This document shows positions 13,001 to 25,600 of a stretch of 64,000 nucleotides of DNA, piece after piece. Both the position numbers and the translations under genes were made by a program. The stretch's first letter is position 1; each line of letters starts with the position of its first letter. Below the pieces are notes generated by a model. It searched no databases. It was not told the DNA's origin and was given only the letters and a program-made list of their open reading frames with translations. The stretch lies in the NCBI RefSeq assembly GCF_026914265.1, contig NC_069126.1, forward strand, positions 30,455,854-30,519,853, given 5' to 3'. Source of the DNA: Mya arenaria (taxonomy: Eukaryota > Mollusca > Bivalvia > Myida > Myidae).

Positions 13001-13600
13001 GACCTTTGACCTTCTGATTCCAAAATCGGCTCATCAAATAATCAGGATTAACTAGCAAGCATTCTTTAGTTATTCAGCGAAAACTTTTTCACCTGAATGT
13101 CACTGCGACCGTGACTTTGGTCCTTCTATATCCAAAATTAATAGGGGTCGTCTACTCGTCACGACCGACTTGCATACCAAAGATGAGGTTCCAGGGCGCA
13201 AGCGTTCTTTAGTTGTTCGGCGGAAACCATTTTTTTCGGCTTCAGGTGACCACGAACATTTCGTTTTTCACCTGAAGGTTACTGCGACATCGACGTTTGA
13301 CCTCATATACTGGTCATGACCAACTTGCATACAAAGTATAACGATCTTCAGTCATTGGGTGGAAACCGTATTTTGACCTCCAGGTCACCACGACCTCGAC
13401 CTTTAACCTTCTGATCTCAATTTCAAGGTGTAAACTGGTCATATCCAACCTGCATACAAGTATGAAGTTCATGGACCTTAGCGTTTTAAAGTTATTGAGC
13501 GGAAACGTACGGTCTGGCTAACTGACGGGCTAACGGACTGACAGACTGACTGACTGACGGGTACAAATAGTATGTCTCCCCCAGTCATTGGAGTAGACAT
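10030..13600. repeat. Large element with ~20 tandem units of ~145 bp carrying DR1-like motifs
   Basis: Between about 10260 and 13500 a unit of about 145 bp recurs, with degenerate blocks GCGGAAACCGTTTTT, CACCTCAAGGTCACCGCGAC, CTTGACCTTTGACCTACTGA, ATCAATAGGGGTCATCTA, CATGACCAACTGGCATACCA and AGTATGAAGTTCCTGGGTGC. Unique ends flank the array: GCTATCTCCCCCATTGTC at the left, and a hairpin (TGTCTCCCCCAGTC...GGAGTAGACA) at the right. This layout, with short ends around a core of tandem repeats, resembles the bivalve pearl/Helentron-like non-autonomous elements; that link is inferred. At least six units contain a perfect TGACCTTTGACCT on the plus strand (AGGTCAAAGGTCA on the minus strand). The array lies just downstream of gene B. 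Confidence 0.75.
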
Positions 13601-13627
13601 AATTATTCAATTATATATATATATATA

Positions 13628-16600
13628 TTAATCTGTAGCTTGAGTCCCTGCTGGTACCCTTCGGTAATCAGGATGAACATTCTCGACTCGTTCGGGAGCA
13701 TCCACTGCTGCAACTATTAAAGAAAATGTATCGTTTTCTTATTAAAATAAATATAAACTAATGAAAAACTGGAATCGAAACTAAGTGATCTTACTAGCTG
13801 ATTTCGATTTTTGCAAAATTTGGATTTTGCAAAACAAGAACGAGCTGAACATAAGTATAAAGACAAAACATGGCTGGTAGAACATGTTCTTTATATTAAA
13901 CATATCTGGACTGTCGAATACTGTGAAAAGGATATAACTTTAGACGTTTAATATATTGCGAACCAATATTAAATATTACCTTTCTGCATGTAATTTATAA
14001 ATTTTCCACCGGTGTCAATCATTAAATCACAATCGGAAGTGACGTTGATACAAGTAGACGTCGATGGTGGTTGAGTAGAACCAGATGTTGGTTGAGTAGA
14101 ACCAGATGTTGGTTGAGTAGAACCAGATGTTGGTTGAGTAGAACCAGATGTTGGTTGTGTTGAACCTGATGTTGGTGAATTAGAACCTGAAGTTGGTCGA
14201 GTAGCTGCATTATGTGATATACGTCCTTGTGTCCCGTTTCTTAAATAAACAAAGTATCGTAATATTAAAAGAACAAATGACTAACTATTAGTAAATAGTT
14301 GAAAAGACGCAGAAAAATAATCAGGTCATGTCAAATTTATTCATGATTAACGTCTTCTGGTCCCAGTTTTGCGAACGTTCTTAAGCTAAACAAGTTTAAG
14401 TAGCTTATTTTATTAAATCAGATTCCTTACTTAGTCTTGAATTGACTAAATATAGTATATCATGATTGTTATAAAGACATTTCTCTTTAAAGTCCAAAAT
14501 CTTTTACGAATGTAAATATAACAAAGAACAAGCGAAAACTAAAAGTGAGCATAGCTTTAGCATGGTATACGGGACTTAAGATGTGTCGAGAAATTAAGGC
14601 CTGGCTGGTAGGTCAGTTTGCTAAGGTATCTAAGTAGCCATATGATATAAACTTTTAAAAATATTTAAAAACGACTTAAGTTAATTGATAAGAGCCCAGA
14701 TTTGCATATCTTTTTATTTTCTTTGTTTGTTGCTCCACAAAATATCAATATGGTATAACCTTATTAGAAAAGCAATCTTCATTGCAAAAGTCCATTTTAT
14801 CATATCGCTAGACTAAGCAATATGCATAAACTTATCGTTGAGGTTTAGTGAGCCTTTTGAAAGTGAGAAACGCCTGATACACAAAAGGATGGTAGCCTCT
14901 CCGACATGATATTTTTTTAGAATATACAATTTAAGTTTTAAAAGCCAAATGATCGGGCTCAACACAAACATTTAAACAAAAGTAACAGTATTAAGTTGCA
15001 CTTAACGTTGGTTTTAATTTTACAATAGTATTGTATATCCCCATACCCAACGTTGTTGTTCGATAAAGATTCCTCTTTGTCTGTTTGATTTAAAGATTCC
15101 ATTTGTTCGCAGGCCTCTATTGATGAAAAGGATCTATTTTGGTTTCTGTTTTGTAACTGAAGAAAAAAAATCAGTTAAATTTTCAAAGAATAGTCCCTTC
15201 TACGATACCATATTTTTCGTATAACGCTTTTAAAGTAAATGTATATGAAAAAATAAATCAAGAAAAATATTCAACTACGACCTTTATCTGTGGACTTCTT
15301 ATATAAATCGAAAAAACAAGTGGATTAACGAGGAAAACTGAACAGATGAACTGAAAATGAAATAAATGGAAGGAACATTGCTCTCCATTTGCACATGCTC
15401 GTGTGTTCCTTCGGCGTACCATCGTGACGGCGATTACGATAACTGCAATAATGATAAGCGTAATGCCGACACTTATGCCAGCTGTTGCTGACGGTCGTAA
15501 CCCGGAATCAGAGCCCCTCGAACTGTCAATTTCATGATGTTTGTTTGGCGTAGTTCCAGTTGATATTGGACTTGGCAATGTAGTCGTATTTACCATTATT
15601 TGCCAAAGGTCCGTAAGGTCTGAAATACGTAAATATTCGTGAAGAGTTGTATTCACCGTAAACAAGTTAAAATGCTGTTGTTAAATGAGTATGATAATAT
15701 TATTTTTATATAACATAAATTTGTGAATAACAGGTTGTTTAAATGCATACGTGTGTTTTTTATAAACATCAGAATAATATACGTCCAGTGAGTAGTATCG
15801 GGGGTTATTCTATGCTTTCCGGTGGTATAAGAGAGATAAACCAGTAAACATGGTGTTTCAAATAGTGAAAGGATCTCTTTGATTCTGTTTTACTGTTGTA
15901 AAGGTTCAGCCTGCTTTCAGTTCCAAATCAAACGTCAGCGCAATGGGCTTGGACATAAACTCAACGATATTGTATAATATTGTATAATTAATTTTCATTT
16001 TATATGTATCCTTGTAAAAAATACAATACATAACTTTTTTGTTTAAAGTTGAGATCATAAACACAAAATGTAAACATTTTGCTCGTTCTGTGCCACTTTT
16101 TTGTACTCTCTACAAGCTAACACTGAAACAAACCATTATTCCCCATTACTTACATTCGCACTCTTCTGCAAAGGCTTTCCGGATGCAGTAGATAGATGGC
16201 CTATCATTACACACATCCGTACAAACCCTACATCCCTGTGGTATGCTGGTTTGAAAATATTCATATATTCTGCATATTTTATTTGAATCTGCAATGAAAT
16301 GACAATCTTTTTAAATACAGGTGATAATAATTTATTTTATTATATACCCATCAAAAATCCACACGCAATACATATCGCAAAATACGGTAGTCCGTATTCC
16401 ACTCCAGTGCAATACGGCTGTATTACACTCATGTGCCGTCACGTCATAACAAGTATCGTTGCGCGATGTTAAAATGACGTCATAAAACAAAATAGTGCGT
16501 CGTTAAAATGACATTTAATATGAAAACATCTGGCTTTTAAGTGATCAAACCAGTAATGTAGATAATAAAAGAGTTATTAGTACTGCGTTTTGATCCGGAA

Positions 16601-19600
16601 TGTCGTATTCGACTCTCGTGGAGTTTTGCAGATTGTGATTTCACTCGGCTTGCGCCTCGTGAAATCCGAATCTGCAGAAATCCACTCGAATCGACTACAT
16701 CCTCCCTGAGCAAAACGCAGTAATAATAACCCTATTATAACTCGATTGTGAAGACAGCTCGACACAATCAAGTCCGTTACCATGGTAGTACTTTTTCAGA
16801 GGCCATGAGGCTGCACGTATCCAGGATCATATTAGTCATTTCACAATCTCAATATCAACGCATTTTACCACATAACAAGATAAACTGATTTAAAATCGTA
16901 TATAGTTTTACATTTGTACAACTCGAGGGATGAAATGAAAAGGTTCAGTGCACTACCTTATAGATTAATAAGGTTGATAATAAATGGATCATAATTCCAA
17001 AGAAAAATAACTCTAGAGCCAAAATTGTAGTTTAGAAAAAAAAAATATTTTTGAGTTTTTACTCAATTGTTTCTTTTTTTGCTTTCGCGTTACTTTATAA
17101 AAACATATTGAAAAAATGTGTTTATCAACATAAGACATGAGATTTATGTACATTTTGCAAGGATTAAACTTTTCTAACATTATGAATTATGCTATGTTGT
17201 TCTATGGGACTATGTGTTGAGATAGAGACTGAAATATTAGGGCCTGGTACGACTCCAGTTGTCATACTCTCATTTACGGCTTCGGCCAAAAAGTGTATTG
17301 TATGGTCAAGACATATCATATATATAATAACAAGCAAATATGTCACAGGTATGAACATTTAATAATTAGTATATTGACTATGATAATTGCAGGCACTATT
17401 TTAATTGTGAAGTACGTTAACTATACATCGCGAGCAAAATAAATAACCCTAACATATATTGGAAACTTTTAAATGAAATTGTATAACATCATATGTATTC
17501 AAAATGTCTATAATACGATGGTAACACCATTCAAATGCGTTATGAACAAGTTTAATACTCATGATGAGTATGCTATTGCAATTAATTTAGATTATTGACC
17601 AGTAATATCACTGGAAACATAGATAATTTGAATTTAACACGATTACATCATACGAACCTTTGACAAGAATGCCATGTAGCAATGTTAAATTTGATGCCGA
17701 TATGATATGGTTGCCATCTGTAACAAAGGGAAGCCAATCCACTTTATCTTCTGCTTCCCCAAACGTTATTACATACCCCTTAATCTCCATGTTTCGAAAA
17801 CCATACGTTATATCCAAATTAGTTTGTCCAATTATCATAAATATTTCGGCCATGTCTGGTGTATGGCGATGAGCATTAGCTTTTGGAAAACATTCTAAGA
17901 GATTTGCATTCAGTTGCTCCGCTGAAATCTCACGACCAATCCCAACAGGCTTTATAGAAAGCAGGATTTCTCTGATATTATCCATATTATTAGATGTCTT
18001 TTCTATAACCAATTTCTCTTGGTTAAAAGAGTTAACCCTGAAAATAGCTATAATGCTTCCATCTGATAACCATTCGGCAAAACGAATGAGCCAATCACGC
18101 TGATGGGCAAATGGACTCTCTGCTAAAGCCGGCCACTGGATGCAGTAATGTGCTCGCTTTTGTATCATTCCTTCTACAGGTGCGCCTTCTGCAACTATAA
18201 AAGTAAGTTTTATACCCTTATAACATGCGTAAGAAAGTTAATATATAGTTTATATCAAGCAAAAATCACTGGCGAGATATTTGTCCTATAACTTGGTCCT
18301 TTTTTAATACAGGGATTTTGCTTAAAACTAACGTGTTTATTTTGTATTAAAATTGAACAAAAGCTATTCGAAATGTGTTATTAAACGTAGAAATGATTTC
18401 AACATTTTGTCCAACATAACTGTTACAATTATTTCCAAATATTTTAAGAAATACTACAAAAGAATAAAAAGGAACAACACAACGTATTCGTTGTAAATGT
18501 TGTTTAATCCAAGCAGAAACAAGCAGGTTAAGCAATGCTTGTGTCATGTGTCATTTAATGAAATAACGTTTATTGTAATAATCGAAATAAACATTTAATA
18601 CATTACTGAGTCTTATATTAACATTTGTTCCATCTTAAATTAAGCTTGTAAGGCATTCATCGATGCAATCTGCACAAGTCAATTGTAAACACGCCCCCCC
18701 CCCCCCCCCCTAGGTCCGGGGGTATACCGGAGATGGCCGGGGAAATGGGCCGTGTTTTTACCTTCCAGGCGGTGCCGAGTGAATGCGGTGGTTTTGTCGT
18801 CGCGCCAAAAATAGCGGGAATGGGCCTTACTTAGGGTTCCTGGGGTGCGGGGACATTTCGCGGTGATTTTACCGGCAGTTCGTCCCCGCAGGACGGGGAT
18901 TTTACCCGGGCTTCGCTGGCCCGGAAGTCAATGTCCCCGCTATTCCCCGGACCTGTGGGGGCGTGGTTACAATTGACTGGTGCATTAGATTAGGATAGCC
19001 ACAGCGTAGATAGTTTATTATTTTACGGTAGTTTGTACATATAAAAATATCAACTCATAATTATCTAACAGTTCCTATTCACCTTCATTGTTTGCGGTTG
19101 GTAAAGCGTAGCAAGAGGTACACTCTGCCATTATTCGCTATAAGAATCGTTTGCAATTATAGTATTTATATTGCAGGTCATTTTAAAAAAAAATATTGAA
19201 CCGTTTATGTCTTATTACTTTATATGATTTGCATCGCCGTTGACAGAATATCATTATTGTGTATAAGGCCATTATTCGTTGATAAGCATAATTTACAACA
19301 TATAGATTATACATTTTGCAGTCTTCCTGTCTTACCTGAAGCAAAAGTGCCAATCCAGCATCACTGGTATTCAATATTTGTCTTATATGTATTTAAGAAT
19401 GGTATAGCCAATCTCGTGTAATAAATAGCGGACCTAGTGAATGAACCCATTGAGGTCTGATCCTAAAATTGACTTAAGTTGAATATTGAATGCTACTCCA
19501 GTGGTCTAAGGGCAAATAAGTTTTTTTAGATCTTACATATAAGTACTGATACCGATACATATCGTCGCATTAGTGCTATAGTTTTCTTACTCCTTGTTTT

Positions 19601-22600
19601 CTTTCATTTTCAGAAAAATAGAGTTGTGTCTAAAAAAGACTTCGTAAAAAGATATTTTCGTAAATAATAACAAGAGGGCCAAGATGACCCTATATCGCTC
19701 ACCTGTATAAAACTTTGTGTTATAGACTAGTGGATAATTAAAGGGCAATAACAGGGATTTGGCTTCTCTGATGAATTATGTTCATTGACACCCCACCAAA
19801 TTTTGTGATGATTGGACAAATGCTTATTATTAAAAGTTTATTGATAGGACAAGAGAAATTTAAGGTAATTTATATAACTAAAGTGTAATAAATATGCGTA
19901 AAGCGCAATAACTCTCGGGAAACTACAGCAATTTTGCTAATTATCAAACACGTTCATACACATTCTGACCAATTATATGTCCAGTTTTTTTAAAACAGGC
20001 GTGTAAAACGTAGCAAATATGTATTTGTTTTAAAAAAAAACAAAGGGCTCTGTGACCTAGTTTTTGACCCCAGATGACCCATATTCGGACTTCATTGAAA
20101 CAACCTTTCTTTTCTGACAAATTTCCAGGATATTTGGGCTGAAAATGTTACCTCTAGAGTGTTAACAAGCTTTTTTCTATATTTGGGCTCTGTGACCTAG
20201 TTTTTGATCCCAGATAACCCATATTCGAACTTGAGCTAGAAATCAACAAAATAATATTTCTGACAAATTTCTATGATATTTGGGCTGAAAATGATACCTC
20301 AAAAGTGTTTACAAGGATTTTCCATATTTGGGCTCTGTGAACTAGTTTTTGACCCCAGACGTCCATATTCAAACTGGAGCTAGAAATCATTGAAACAACC
20401 TTTCTGACAAATTTTCACGATATTTGGGCTGAAAATGTTACCTCTAGAGTGTTAATAAGGTTTTTCCATATTTGGGCTCTGTGACCTAGTTTTTGACCCC
20501 AGATGACCCATATTCGAACGTGGGCTAGATATCATCGAAACAACCTTTCTGACAAATATTCAGTTATTTGGACTGAAAAAGTTGCCTCTAGAGTGTTAAC
20601 AATATTTATCTATTTTTTGGTCATGTGACCTAGTTCTTCAACCCAGATTACCTATATTCGAAGTCGTCCGAGTATTACTGGAACAAACATCCTGACCAAG
20701 TTTCGTGATAATTGAGGCAATAATGTGACCACTAGAGTGTTAACAAACTAAGTATGGACAGACGACAGACGACGGACGGCGGACATTCATCAATCATTAA
20801 AGCTCACCCTCAGCCTATGGCGAAGGTAAGCTAAAAATATGAGGGGTGCAGATAATTGTTAAAATCTACGACATTTTAAAACGCCCTATGGACTAAATGG
20901 ACATTTTGCCACTATATATATATTAAAAAACTTTAACAATGAATTGATATTTTGTTGATATAAGTTTTATTATATCTTACTCTATAACTATCCTTTCTGT
21001 GTTTTATATTGAATGGTTGCCTAACACAATCTCTAAGCTATAAAATTCCGGGGGGGGGGGGTCAACAGTAAAAGGTCATATTTTTGCTATGTTTAGTTTT
21101 GTATTTTAAACGAATAAATAAGCGTGTTTACTTAGAGAGATAATTGTTTTTTTCTACATCACTTGACCGCATATGCTGACACATCATTGGCAGACGCTCG
21201 CTGATTGGCTGATAGAGATTTAAGCACCAAATACGATTTAAGTTTAAAAGATAGAACAAAAGCGCCCTGCATATTACTAAAAATGAAGCCAAATACTAAT
21301 AACAGAAATAGAATTATCTCGAACAGACTTGTCTAGACAACGGTAAGCATATAAACAATTTGTCTGATTCCCAGCGTACTCTGCACAACAAGAGCACCGA
21401 TAATGAAATGGTAAGGGCAGGTAACCCAGGCTAATAAACGATATGCTTTAAACGTACATGAAACGTTTTTCTTGAAATGAGATCAATTCTATTTTGACAT
21501 CTCATGGTTTCCCAATACACGTAATTCGAAATGTTTACATTAAACTTCGTGACACAATGGATTTTAATGCGTGTAGTTTAAATGCATAAATACGCAAATG
21601 AAGTATTCCTCTTTCGGAATTAAGAAATATATTTCCAATAAAATTTGAATTAGAAGGTAAAAACAATTTAAATGTACAACGATACATATAAACTGACGTA
21701 AACCTGGGAGGAAACGTTCAACTACCCTATAATTACCCAAATGGGGTCATATTATCTGTTTATGAAAATAGCAATGACTGGGAAACCATCCGCATTACAT
21801 GTACGTAGCGATAAATACATAAATGTTAATTGGGTTTTACCGGTTTCTAAAGTGGTTTCCCATTAAAAACGTTTATATAGGGTTATTGGGTAAGTGCCAA
21901 GGGGAATGTTTAGTATTGTTTTCTCTCTCACATACTAAAATATCATCAGGTAGATTACAATTTGAACAAAAAGTTATACCGTTATTGAAATGAATTATCT
22001 GGATATATTATTTTCAGGTAAATAATGATCATTTATAACTTCTAAATTACTTAAACCCACTATCGAGTATGCCTAAAGAAAAACATTACGTATTTTCAGA
22101 CAAATCAAGAAAATGGGGGGAATCAAACCTATACAAGATCAGCAGTCTTTAATCGTTAAGCTACCATTTGAAATTATTTTTATCAGAGTACCTGGATAAT
22201 GTCCAACAATAAATGTATACAACGTTGGTGTTTTTAAAAAAAAAAACAAACACAAAAACAAATAAGACTTACCCAAAATATATCTCAAATCCACTAAGAA
22301 AACACAACAAAATTGTCACGTAACCGTCGTTACGTATCAACTTTAAAGTGTTACGTAACATAAAAGTTACGTATGAAACACTTTAAAGTAATTACCAAAA
22401 ATCAATAATAGAATTCAAAATTTATTTGTATCAAAAAGTAAATACTCCATATTTGTATCAAAAAGCAAATACTCCATCATGGGATCAAATGTAGATACAC
22501 TTAGATGCTGACAGTTCGTGATAGCCGCTGGCTATTAGACCAATTAGCGTGACAGTTCATGACTATAGAATACATCCCTTCGTCTGTAATAAGATATTAG

Positions 22601-25600
22601 ATATGCATACCTGTCACAAACTGGACGAGATCAGCAGTATATATGAACGCATGTTACTCATGTTAGTGAGATTAGATTTTGGGCGTGGACTAGACATATG
22701 GCCCGTATGATACTTTATTATATACTGATTATTATACTTAGAAAGAACGTGGAACAATAAAGACTTAGAACACTTGAACAGTTGTTGGTTGGTTACTGAA
22801 CGAACTATCACGAAAGTTAAGTGAACAGTAGCATTACGTGACACGTAAAAGTTTGGCGCCTGCTGACCAAGGATTCGAACAGGGTTGACGCGGAACACAA
22901 CGGCGAAGTACTAGACCACCTGAAACGAAAAAGGGGTGAGTGACAATTTCGGTTTATTGGATAACATAGAGAAATGGCAGAACCAGATATTAGTAGAATT
23001 TTTCAAAATTTAGGGGAACAATTACAAAATGTATCGGCTGTAGTAGGCACTCAGAGTATAGCATAAGTAGTACCATATTTTGACGGGGATACGAAACAAT
23101 TCAAATATTGGATAAAAAATATTGAAAAATACGGCGTTCTTACGGGTCTAGATAGCGAAAGGTTAAAAATGGTAGCTTATCAGTCTAGCAAAAATGCAGT
23201 TAGTGATTTTATACAAAGATATCTAAAAAGTAACCCTGATGATAACTGGGATACACTAAAAGGGGAATTAAAATCAAGATTTTCGGAAGTACAAGATCCA
23301 CAACATGCTTTCTGTCTATTAAGGGCAATAAAACAGACACCAGGGGAAAATGTTCAAATATATGCAGAACGACTTTTAACGATGGCGGAAGAAGCTTTTG
23401 TAGGTCATAACGGCGTCCTAATAGTTATTGAAAGGCAACTAATAGGGTTCTTTATTGATGGTTTGGCACATGATTTCCTAAAAATGAAAGTAATGCGAGA
23501 AAATCCAGATACTCTTCAAGCCGCGGTGCGTAGTGCAACAAATGAACAAAATCTTAGAACTAGATTTAATCTTCGAATAGGTAATGCGCCGAGTCAAAAT
23601 AACAGGCATGATATTAGCATCAATGATAGGCATGAACCTATGGAAATTGATCATTTAAGACCAAATAAATACTGCATATACTGTAGACGGCCCGGTCATA
23701 ACATAAAAGATTGTAAATCAAGAAAACGCGAAATAAATGCCATAGGTAAAGAATTTCAAGTTCAAAATAACCAAATTAGTGATAGGCCAAATAACGATTG
23801 GAAATCAAAGATTGAATGTTGGAATTGTGGGAAAATGGGTCATTTTCAAAGGGAATGTCGAAATGGCAGGAGACCATATTACGCCTCACGTAATCAAAAA
23901 AACTAGGAGTCTCTTATCATAAAGAAGTCGGTGATAGGAGAAAACATATGTCAACATTCACTATAGCAATTTGTGGGAATCCAAATTCATGTCTGATAAA
24001 AATAGGAAACATTTCTTTTAGAAGTTTAGTAGACACAGGTGCTGAAGTTAGTTTAATTAGTCGAAAGGCCCTTAGGTTATTACAAAACAAACCTAAACTC
24101 TCAAATAAACGCGCTCATTTACAATCAGTTAACGGTAATTCGCTACAAGTTGATGGCTCAGTACAATTAAAATTTAAAATCGGCCGAGTTCACAAAGTGC
24201 ACGAATTTTATGTTGTCCCAAATATAAATAGAAATATCATTTTAGGCAGGGATTTTTTATCAAAAAATGGGGTAAGACTCTATTTTGATTTAGAATGTAT
24301 GCGCATAGATGACAGTTATGTACCTTTGGAAGAAGATTTACATATTGCATCAATTGTGAGACTTCAAAAATGTACTGTCTTGAAACCACAAACACGGTAT
24401 TTATTAAATGGTAAAGTAAAATCCAATCCCAATATAGATACAAAAAAATGTTATGAGATTAAAAACATAAACAATTCATTTTTAGATTCTGAACCAGGCC
24501 TTGTAATTGTTAATTCCGTGGTTAAATTTCAAAGCAAACGTACATTTCCAATTGCAATTATAAATAACACTCATAAAACAATTAAGTTAAGGAAAGGCAG
24601 TGCTATAGGCAAAATCGAAAAATTAGAGGCTCAAGAAATTGCTTCTGTTCAAAATACTTCGGTTAAAGGTAATCCAATGACTGATGATGAAATTTTGACA
24701 GACTTACGAGTACCCAAAGATCATGCTGAAACGATCTTACCAATTATAATGCAAAATCGAAAACGTTTCGCTAAAAACGACTCCGATCTTACTCAAACTG
24801 ACACCGTTACCATGACAATCGAGACAGGAGATCACCCCCCAATTAAATTACGACCATACCGCACACCTTTGAATAATAGGAAAATTATTGACAATGCAAT
24901 TGACGAAATGCTTGAGGCAAATGTAATTAGGAAGTCACATAGTCCTTGGAGTTTTCCCATTGTAATAGTAGATAAAAAAGATGGCACTAAACGATTTTGC
25001 GTAGATTTCAGACAATTAAACAAAATTACAAAACCCACATCTTATCCTTTACCTCTCATAGATGACATATTGGCTATTTTAGGTAAAAGTTCATGGTTTA
25101 GTTCGCTTGATCTTAAATCAGGGTATTTCCAAATGAAACTTGCAGAACAAGATAAAGAAAAGACTGCTTTTACGACCGGATTCCGAGGTCTTTATGAGTT
25201 TAATACTTCTCCTTTCGGACTCTGTGGAACTCCTGGACGATTCCAAGAATTACTTAACCAAGTATTAGAAGGCTGTGAAAGTTTTGCCATTGCGTATTTA
25301 GACGATATCTTAATATTTTCAAAAACAAAGGAAGAACATTTGGTACATCTCCAAAAAGTATTCAAACAACTTGAAAAACATAAACTCAAATTAAAACTGA
25401 AAAAATGTCAATTCATGCAAGAAGAAACACAGTACTTAGGTTTTGTTATTGATAAATTAGGAATCAGACCAGACCCTAAGAAAGTAGAAGCAATTAGACA
25501 AATTCCAACTCCTAAATGTGTAAGAGATGTTAGGTCAGTCTTGGGAGCTGCCGGCTTTTACCGCCGATTTTGTCCAAAGTATTCCGAAATGGTTGAGCCA

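Noticed and set aside
14022-14210. Open frame rich in Gln, His and Leu through the 21-bp repeats
   Set aside because: It is the wrong frame. Splice phases before and after exon 6 of gene B select the frame encoding PTSGSTQ heptads.
17164-17358. Possible stalk exon between the vWA and cysteine exons of gene B
   Set aside because: The acceptor is weak and no donor gives phase 1, so including it would break the frame of an otherwise consistent model.
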